DNA from: Hydrogenophaga sp. PAMC20947
GTDB taxonomy: Bacteria; Pseudomonadota; Gammaproteobacteria; Burkholderiales; Burkholderiaceae_C
Assembly: GCF_004795855.1 (NCBI RefSeq)
Contig: NZ_CP039252.1
Location: 2,294,001-2,358,000, forward strand
Reading direction: 5' to 3'
Length of the DNA stretch: 64,000 nucleotides
Made by a program: the position numbers and the translations under genes. The notes beneath the pieces are model-generated. The model saw only the letters and a program-made list of their open reading frames with translations. It did no database searches and was not told where the DNA came from. Below are positions 57,864 to 64,000 of this stretch, piece by piece (position 1 is the first letter of the stretch; each line of letters begins with the position of its first letter).

Positions 57864-58398
57864 GGCATCGCATCGTAGGGCATGGGCCCGCTCCATCACC
57901 GCTGCGGCCCTGCTGAGCGGGCTGTCCGCAGCCGCGATGGCCGACGACAGCCTCTGCCCCGGGTTGGCCCAGGCCCTGCAAGCGCCACCTGGATCCGGTG
58001 ATCGCGAAGTATTTTTTTCGAACTACACCCGGCACTGGTCACCTTCAGAGGCGCACCACCGGGTTCATGCCGTGAGCCTCCGGCAAGGCCTTGTGGACCG
58101 CAACTTCTGCGGCATGAGCCTGTTCACCAATTCATTTGGGCAGCCATCGCTCTACGTTTTCGTGGGAAAGACCTTCCCCGACATCGTCCCGTCCATTCCG
58201 AAGCTGTTTGCTTCGGTCAGCGCTGGCTTGCTTTACGGCTATACCTACCCCTACGAGAACAAGGTACCCCTCAATTTCCACGGTTTCTCTCCGGCTGTGG
58301 TGCCCACGCTGGGATACCAGCTCACGCCCGACATCGCCCTGGAGACCCAGTGGCTGGGCTTCGCTGCGGTGATGGTGGGCGCCAGCTGGCGGTACTGA
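57862..58398 (+). CDS. Small exported protein, outer-membrane beta-barrel candidate
   Basis: The 178-residue protein has a signal peptide ending AMA|DD (about residue 27). The mature part is rich in alternating hydrophobic strands and aromatic residues (SLFTNSFGQPSLYVFVGKTF, then LLYGYTYPYENKVPLNFHGF) and ends SWRY, a terminal aromatic as in outer-membrane barrels. It resembles a small betaproteobacterial family often labelled, doubtfully, as a sn-glycerol-3-phosphate transporter. The start at 57862 interlocks with the divergent lipoprotein ATG. Function is unknown. Confidence 0.7.
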   Translation: MASHRRAWARSITAAALLSGLSAAAMADDSLCPGLAQALQAPPGSGDREVFFSNYTRHWSPSEAHHRVHAVSLRQGLVDRNFCGMSLFTNSFGQPSLYVFVGKTFPDIVPSIPKLFASVSAGLLYGYTYPYENKVPLNFHGFSPAVVPTLGYQLTPDIALETQWLGFAAVMVGASWRY

Positions 58399-58509
58399 CC
58401 TCGCTGGGGGCACCGCTGCACCCGATGCTTCTGTCGGTCAGTTGTCCCCGCGCGCCAGTGCATGAGAAAATGGGCGATCTTTGCATCACCGAACACCAGA
58501 AAGCACCCC

Positions 58510-59614
58510 ATGGAAGCCGAACGCACCAACACCATCCGCAATTCACTCACCGACCTGACCGCAAGGGTCGGCGAGTTACGGAGGTATCTTTGACTACGAT
58601 GCCAAAGCATCCAAGTTAAAGGAAGTTGAGTCCGCGCTACAAGACCCCACGGTCTGGAACGATCCCAAGCGCGCGCAAGATCTGGGCCGCGAGAAAAAAT
58701 CGCTGGAAGACGTGGTGGTGGTGCTCGACCGCCTCAGCGTTGAGCTCACAGACAACAGCGAGCTGTTCGAAATGTCCGAGGCCGACGGCGACGAAGCCGG
58801 GCTGATCACCATCGAGGGCGAAACCGCCAAGGTGTCGGCTGAAGTCGAGAAGCTCGAATTCCGGCGCATGTTCAACAACCCGGCCGATCCGTTGAACTGT
58901 TTCCTGGACATCCAGGCCGGCGCGGGCGGCACCGAGGCTTGCGACTGGGCGAGCATGTTGCTGCGCCAGTACCTGCGCTATGCCGAGCGCAAAGGCTTCA
59001 AGACAACGATCGAAGACGAATCCGCTGGCGACACCGTGGGCATCAAGGGCGCCACCATCAAGATCGAAGGCGACTACGCGTTTGGCCTGCTGCGCACCGA
59101 AACTGGCGTGCACCGGCTGGTGCGCAAGAGCCCTTTCGACTCATCGGGCGGCCGTCACACCTCGTTCGCCTCGGTGTTTGTGTACCCCGAAGTCGACGAC
59201 TCTATCGAGATCAACATCAACCCCTCTGATGTGCGCACCGATACCTACCGCGCCTCGGGCGCCGGTGGTCAGCACATCAACAAGACCGACTCGGCCGTGC
59301 GCCTGACCCACATTCCCACGGGCATTGTGGTGCAGTGTCAGGACGGTCGAAGCCAACACGGCAACCGGGATGTGGCGTGGAAGCGTTTGCGCTCGCGCCT
59401 GTACGACCACGAGTTGCGCAAACAGCAGGAAGAGCAGCAAAAGCTGGAAGACACCAAAACGGACGTGGGCTGGGGTCACCAGATTCGCTCGTATGTGCTG
59501 GACAACAGCCGCATCAAGGATTTGCGCACCAACGTGGAAATCTCTGCGACACAAAAAGTGCTGGACGGCGACCTGGACGCCTTCATCGAAGCTTCGCTGA
59601 AACAAGGGGTCTGA
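58510..59614 (+). CDS. prfB: Peptide chain release factor 2 with programmed +1 frameshift
   Basis: Translation starts at 58510 ([16 protein letters not shown]...), reaches a UGA at 58591-58593 after 27 codons, and continues in the +1 frame from GAC at 58592 to 59614. The joined product has about 367 residues, close to the usual RF2 length. It contains the SPF tripeptide in [12 protein letters not shown] that reads UGA/UAA, and [15 protein letters not shown] with the GGQ for peptidyl-tRNA hydrolysis. Automated calls starting at ATG 58712 would miss the N-terminus. The frameshift autoregulates RF2. Confidence 0.96.
58581..58594 (+). promoter_or_regulatory. Programmed frameshift site of prfB
   Basis: The slippery CTT TGA C (58588-58594) is preceded by GGAGG across 58580-58584, a Shine-Dalgarno-like element three bases before the slippery codon. 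This is the canonical RF2 arrangement, in which low RF2 slows reading of UGA and promotes the +1 slip. Confidence 0.95.
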
Positions 59615-59685
59615 TCCCCATCGCACTGGTCGTATGTACCCTTTTGGGGCGGCCAGCGCGATCCGACATTTGAAATGGAATCCGC

Positions 59686-62382
59686 ATGAGTTCACTGCGT
59701 GAAGGCAATCCCACCGTGGTCCGTCGTGAAGACTACACACCACCTGCCTACTGGATCGATACCGTCGACCTGAGCTTCGACCTGGATCCCGTCAAGACAC
59801 GGGTGCTCAACAAGATGAGCCTGCGCCGCAACGGCGATGTGCCTGCGCAGCCCTTGCGACTCGCCGGAGAAGACCTGAATCTGGCCCGCGTGCTGGTCAA
59901 CGGCGCTGGGTGTTCGTTCAAGATGGACGGCGAGACCTTGGTGCTGGAAAACCTGCCGGAGGGTGATGAGCCCTTCAATCTGGAGATCTTCACCACCTGC
60001 GCGCCCGAGAAAAACACCCAGCTCATGGGTTTGTATGTGAGCGAGGGCACGTTTTTCACGCAGTGCGAAGCCGAAGGCTTCCGCCGCATCACCTATTTCC
60101 TCGACCGCCCCGATGTGATGGCGAGCTACACCGTGACGCTGCGGGCCGACAAGGCCAAGTTCCCGGTGCTGTTGTCCAACGGCAATCTGGTGGAAGAAGG
60201 CAATCTGCCCGACGGGCGCCATTTCGCCAAGTGGGTCGACCCCCACAAAAAGCCCTGTTACCTGTTTGCCCTCGTTGCAGGACAGCTGGTGTCGCGCAAC
60301 CAGCGCATCCTCACCCGCTCGGGCAAAGAACACTTGCTGCAGATCTATGTGCGCCCCGGTGATCTGGAGAAAACCGAGCACGCCATGAACGCGCTGATCC
60401 ACAGCGTGATCTGGGACGAAGTGCGCTTTGGTTTGCCGCTCGATCTGGAGCGCTTCATGATCGTGGCCACCAGCGACTTCAACATGGGCGCGATGGAGAA
60501 CAAGGGCCTCAACATCTTCAACACCAAATACGTGTTGGCCAGCCCCGCCACCGCCACCGACGTGGACTTCTCCAACATCGAGTCGGTCGTTGGGCACGAA
60601 TACTTCCACAACTGGACCGGCAACCGCGTCACCTGCCGCGACTGGTTCCAGCTCTCGCTGAAAGAAGGTCTCACGGTGTTCCGTGACCAGGAATTCAGCA
60701 TGGACATGTGCGCTGAACCCTCAGCACGCGCCGTCAAGCGCATCGAAGACGTGCGGGTGTTGCGCACGGCGCAGTTTCCCGAAGACGCCGGTCCCATGGC
60801 GCACTCGGTGCGGCCCGACACCTATGTCGAAATCAACAATTTCTACACCGTCACCATCTATGAAAAAGGCGCCGAGGTCATCCGCATGGTGCAGACCCTG
60901 GTCGGTCGCGACGGGTTCGCCCAGGGCCTGAAGCTCTACTTCGAGCGCCACGATGGCCAGGCCGTTACCTGTGACGACTTCATCCAGGCCATGGCCGATG
61001 CCAACCCCAAAACCGAGCTGGCCAAACAGCTGACCCAGTTCAAACGCTGGTACAGCCAGGCCGGCACGCCCGTGGTCAAAGCCAAAGGGGTTTACGACGC
61101 TGCCCAGCGCCAGTACACGCTGGAACTCAGCCAGACCTGCGCCCCCACGACCGGCCAGGACCACAAAGAACCCTTTGTGATCCCGGTCGCGCTCGGCCTG
61201 TTGGACGCTTCGGGCGCTGCCATCCGCTTGCAGCGCGCCAGCGACGGCGCCGACCTGGGCCTCAACCACACCTTTGTGCTCAGCGAAACCAGCGAGACGG
61301 TGACATTTGACAATGTCGACGCCGAGCCGGTGCCGTCCATCTTGCGCGGATTCTCCGCACCAGTGGTGCTCGATATCGACCTCACAGACGCTCAGTTGCT
61401 GGCCTTGCTTGCCCATGACAGCGATGCCTTCAACCGATGGGAAGCGGGCCAGCGCCTCGCCTTGCGGCTGGCGCTGGCCGCTGTGCGCGCTGACGGCCCG
61501 GCCATCTCCGAGCCACTCGATGCGGCTTACCTGGAAGCCATGCGCAGTGTGCTGCGCCATGCGGATCTGGACGCGGCCTTCAAGGAACTCGTGCTCACCT
61601 TGCCCAGCGAGACCTACATCGCCGAGCAGCTGGACGTGGTCGATCCGCAGCGCATCCACGCGGTGCGGGAAACCATGCGCAAACAGCTGGCACTGGCGCT
61701 GCAAAGCGACTGGGCATGGGCGTTCGACCACCACCAGGACAGCGGCGCTTACCAGCCCGACGCCACCAGCGCAGGCCGACGCGCCCTCACCGGCCTGTCG
61801 CTCAACATGTTGTGCCTCGCAGCGGACCCGGACGGCAATCCCGTGTGGCCCGGCAAAGCCTTGCAGCGCTTCAAAGACGCCAGCAACATGACCGACCGCT
61901 TCAACGCCCTGCAGGCGCTGGTGAGCAGCGGCCAGCCGCTCGCTCAGGACGCCTTGGCCCGCTTCCATGCCCTCTTCAAAGGCGACGCCTTGGTGATCGA
62001 CAAGTGGTTTGCCCTGCAGGCCGGTGCACCAGACCGCAACGGACACATCCTGCCCGCCGTGCGCCAGCTCATGAAGCATGCCGATTTCCAGATGAAGAAC
62101 CCGAACCGCGCGCGCAGTGTGATCTTCAGTTACTGCAACGCCAACCCAGCCGCGTTCCACCGCGCCGATGCCGCAGGCTATGTGTTCTGGAGCGAACGCG
62201 TGATGGAACTCGACGCCTTCAACCCGCAGGTGGCCGCGCGCCTGGCACGCGCACTGGACCGCTGGAAAAAGCTGGCCGAGCCTTACCGCAGCGCCGCCCG
62301 TGAATCCATCGCCCGTGTCGCCGCCAAGCCCAACCTCAGCAACGACGTGCGTGAAGTGATCACGCGCGCCCTGGCCGACTGA
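59686..62382 (+). CDS. pepN: Aminopeptidase N
   Basis: The 898-residue M1 peptidase has the substrate motif GAMENKGLNIFN and the zinc site HEYFHNWTGNRVTCRDWFQL (HExxH with a second Glu downstream in SLKEGLT). The length and C-terminal helical domain match E. coli-type PepN. It trims N-terminal residues of peptides in the cytosol. It lies 71 bases after prfB and upstream of fbp. Confidence 0.95.
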   Translation: MSSLREGNPTVVRREDYTPPAYWIDTVDLSFDLDPVKTRVLNKMSLRRNGDVPAQPLRLAGEDLNLARVLVNGAGCSFKMDGETLVLENLPEGDEPFNLEIFTTCAPEKNTQLMGLYVSEGTFFTQCEAEGFRRITYFLDRPDVMASYTVTLRADKAKFPVLLSNGNLVEEGNLPDGRHFAKWVDPHKKPCYLFALVAGQLVSRNQRILTRSGKEHLLQIYVRPGDLEKTEHAMNALIHSVIWDEVRFGLPLDLERFMIVATSDFNMGAMENKGLNIFNTKYVLASPATATDVDFSNIESVVGHEYFHNWTGNRVTCRDWFQLSLKEGLTVFRDQEFSMDMCAEPSARAVKRIEDVRVLRTAQFPEDAGPMAHSVRPDTYVEINNFYTVTIYEKGAEVIRMVQTLVGRDGFAQGLKLYFERHDGQAVTCDDFIQAMADANPKTELAKQLTQFKRWYSQAGTPVVKAKGVYDAAQRQYTLELSQTCAPTTGQDHKEPFVIPVALGLLDASGAAIRLQRASDGADLGLNHTFVLSETSETVTFDNVDAEPVPSILRGFSAPVVLDIDLTDAQLLALLAHDSDAFNRWEAGQRLALRLALAAVRADGPAISEPLDAAYLEAMRSVLRHADLDAAFKELVLTLPSETYIAEQLDVVDPQRIHAVRETMRKQLALALQSDWAWAFDHHQDSGAYQPDATSAGRRALTGLSLNMLCLAADPDGNPVWPGKALQRFKDASNMTDRFNALQALVSSGQPLAQDALARFHALFKGDALVIDKWFALQAGAPDRNGHILPAVRQLMKHADFQMKNPNRARSVIFSYCNANPAAFHRADAAGYVFWSERVMELDAFNPQVAARLARALDRWKKLAEPYRSAARESIARVAAKPNLSNDVREVITRALAD

Positions 62383-62421
62383 GTCGGCTCGCTCACTGCA
62401 TCATCTACACACAGGATTCCC

Positions 62422-63429
62422 ATGGGAAAAAAAATCTCTCTATCCCGGTACCTCGTTGAACAGCAACGGGTCGACGGCCACATCCCCGGCGACCTCCGCT
62501 TGCTGCTTGAGGTGGTGGCCCGCGCTTCCAAAAGCATCGCACAGGCCGTCAACAAAGGCGAACTGGGCGATGTCATGGGGTCTGCCACCACAGAAAACGT
62601 GCAAGGCGAGATGCAGAAAAAGCTCGACATCATCGCCAACGAGGTGCTGATCGAAGCCAATGAATGGGGTGGCCACCTGGCCGCCATGGCCAGCGAAGAG
62701 ATGGAAGGCATCTACGTGGTGCCCAACCGTTACCCCCAGGGCGAATACCTGCTGCTGTTTGATCCCCTCGATGGCTCTTCCAACATCGATGTGAACGTCA
62801 GCATCGGCATGATTTTCAGCGTGCTGAAAAAGCCCGAAGGCGCACGCGGTGTGACCGAAGGCGACTTCTTGCAGCAAGGCTGCAAGCAAGTGGCTGCTGG
62901 CTACTGCGTGTTCGGCCCGCAGACCACCCTGGTGCTCACCGTGGGCGACGGCGTGGCGATGTTCACGCTGGACCGGGAACAAGGCTCCTTCGTGCTCATC
63001 AAGGAGCACGTGAAAATTCCGGCCGATACCCAGGAATTCGCCATCAACATGAGCAACATGCGCCACTGGGACACCCCCGTGAAGCGCTATATCGACGAAT
63101 GTCTTGCCGGCCAAGAAGGCCCGCGCGAGAAAGATTTCAACATGCGCTGGATCGCCAGCATGGTGGCCGATGTGCACCGCATCCTGACCCGCGGCGGCAT
63201 TTTCATGTACCCATGGGACAAGCGCGAACCCGGCAAGCCAGGCAAGCTTCGCTTGATGTACGAAGCCAACCCCATGAGCTGGCTGATCGAACAGGCCGGC
63301 GGCGCGGCAACCAACGGACGCGAACGCATCCTCGACATCCAGCCAACCAAGCTCCACGAGCGGGTCAGTGTGATTCTGGGTTCAAAAAACGAAGTCAACC
63401 GCCTCACGGGCTATCACACCGAGCTATAA
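62422..63429 (+). CDS. fbp: Class I fructose-1,6-bisphosphatase
   Basis: The 335-residue enzyme has the metal site [19 protein letters not shown] and the class I substrate segment [20 protein letters not shown]. It hydrolyses fructose-1,6-bisphosphate for gluconeogenesis and the Calvin cycle where present. The start is ATG at 62422 ([14 protein letters not shown]). It ends ten bases before tRNA-Thr, so the tRNA may be read from its own promoter or by read-through. Confidence 0.95.
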   Translation: MGKKISLSRYLVEQQRVDGHIPGDLRLLLEVVARASKSIAQAVNKGELGDVMGSATTENVQGEMQKKLDIIANEVLIEANEWGGHLAAMASEEMEGIYVVPNRYPQGEYLLLFDPLDGSSNIDVNVSIGMIFSVLKKPEGARGVTEGDFLQQGCKQVAAGYCVFGPQTTLVLTVGDGVAMFTLDREQGSFVLIKEHVKIPADTQEFAINMSNMRHWDTPVKRYIDECLAGQEGPREKDFNMRWIASMVADVHRILTRGGIFMYPWDKREPGKPGKLRLMYEANPMSWLIEQAGGAATNGRERILDIQPTKLHERVSVILGSKNEVNRLTGYHTEL

Positions 63430-63439
63430 TCGTAGGATT

Positions 63440-63515
63440 GCCGGTGTAGCTCAGTCGGTAGAGCAGCTCATTCGTAATGAGAAGGTCGGGTGTTCGATTC
63501 ATCTCTCCGGCACCA
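63440..63515 (+). tRNA. tRNA-Thr (anticodon CGT)
   Basis: A 76-base tRNA with encoded CCA. The acceptor GCCGGTG pairs with the 3' arm ending CTCCGGC, leaving one or two weak pairs. The anticodon stem/loop CTCATTCGTAATGAG holds CGT. A strong terminator follows by six bases. The 3' half of tRNA genes is a common integration site, but no duplicated att is visible here. Confidence 0.95.
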
Positions 63516-63520
63516 CTCTT

Positions 63521-63554
63521 AAAAGCCCCTCGCTGTCATGGTGAGGGGCTTTTT
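63521..63554 (+). terminator. Intrinsic terminator after tRNA-Thr
   Basis: An 11-base-pair stem, AAAAGCCCCTC (63521-63531) with GAGGGGCTTTT (63543-63553), surrounds an 11-base loop and ends in TTTTT. It would stop transcription from tRNA-Thr and, in part, from fbp. Confidence 0.85.
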
Positions 63555-63675
63555 CTATGTAGCTGACGTGTAACCATCGCGATTATTACCCCAAGCACTC
63601 GCTCTACACAAGCGCGATGCGAAGCTCACTTCAGTCTGGCGGACGCACGAAGGAGTAAGTTTGATTTGCCTACAC

Positions 63676-64000
63676 CTACTCTCTAGGCCCTCTTTTTTCC
63701 AAGGCGTTCTCGACCTCGGCTAAGCGCTCTAAAGTCAAACTGGGATCTTTGGCTGCAAGTTCGAGAAAAAGGTTTCCTTCCTTGAGGAAAAGCTTGGCAA
63801 AGAATCCTCTTCGTAGGCCTCTATTTGAATGTCTAAGTGTCGCATCCCGGATGATTGCATAGACTCCAGACGGTACCCATTGTTCATGGCCAGGACGGCC
63901 ATGAGAGAGTTGGTACAAAGTCTGATGCAACCCACCGGAGAGCTTCCATGATGATTGCCTTGCACAAGAACGCGCGAACAACGCCCGCCATCCGTGCCGA
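63676..64000 (-). CDS. Unrecognised gene, N-terminus cut by window edge
   Basis: A minus-strand frame is open from the window edge to a stop at 63676, over 100 codons. It ends with LTLERLAEVENALEKRGPRE, a helical C-terminus, after EQWVPSGVYAIIRDATLRH and FFAKLFLKEGNLFLELAAKD. There is no signal peptide in the visible part. An ATG frame nested at 63735-63965 exists in another phase, but the chosen frame looks more protein-like. I do not recognise the family. The base composition is more A+T rich than most of the window, and the gene sits beyond the tRNA-Thr terminator. Confidence 0.5.
   Translation of the reverse strand, partial: RHGWRALFARSCARQSSWKLSGGLHQTLYQLSHGRPGHEQWVPSGVYAIIRDATLRHSNRGLRRGFFAKLFLKEGNLFLELAAKDPSLTLERLAEVENALEKRGPRE

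Overview
The window is chromosomal DNA of high G+C with dense, short-spaced genes. Gene content and order (folC, SPOR protein, cvpA, purF, metZ; gltX beside tRNA-Glu; DUF4148; a GltX/ArgG/PlsY/MurB housekeeping set) point to a betaproteobacterium of the Burkholderiales, most likely Comamonadaceae (Hydrogenophaga-like). The genus is an inference and no database search was possible.

Layout. Positions 1-939 hold the start of an AEC-family transporter that runs off the left edge. Positions 1008-6982 are a zinc locus: a Zur-type regulator heads a leftward, translationally coupled operon (LolD/FtsX-type ABC ATPase and permease, a small Cys/His-rich exported protein, a DUF3299 lipoprotein). It is divergent from znuC-znuB-znuA across a region with two inverted repeats that look like paired Zur operators. 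Positions 7053-17932 carry assorted metabolic and stress genes: exporter, gamma-glutamylcyclotransferase-like, GNAT, msrA with a LysR gene divergent from glutaryl-CoA dehydrogenase, a VOC protein, an MFS exporter, yjdM, a YdeI-like protein and a K+/H+ antiporter. Two gene remnants lie between them.

Positions 18012-25783 are a tetR-MFP-RND-PIMT-rhodanese-tolC efflux cluster with a clear promoter/operator. Its RND gene has a one-base frameshift and a repeat-like in-frame insertion. Positions 25882-32432 are envelope polysaccharide genes: a glycosyltransferase, a WaaA-KdkA fusion, a lower-G+C GT2/O-antigen ligase pair and a phosphomannomutase. Positions 32550-34606 are alkylation repair (Ada-AlkA fusion plus Ogt). 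Positions 35795-44315 hold a tRNA Ala-Glu-Asp cluster and a leftward housekeeping block (gltX, metZ, purF, cvpA, SPOR, folC, pip). Positions 44362-53035 include ppnP, argG, murB, yajQ, a retropepsin-like protein, ridA, plsY, ybaK and an aldo/keto reductase. Positions 53475-63429 include an OmpA-like lipoprotein, an acyl-CoA synthetase, two alpha/beta hydrolases, a small outer-membrane candidate, prfB with its programmed frameshift, pepN and fbp. A tRNA-Thr with a terminator follows, and an unrecognised gene runs off the right edge.

The most system-like item is the Zur-headed operon, where metal-ligand-rich exported proteins accompany a lipoprotein-type ABC transporter beside a standard ZnuABC importer. 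Start codons were adjusted where Shine-Dalgarno sites or 4-base overlaps decide them.
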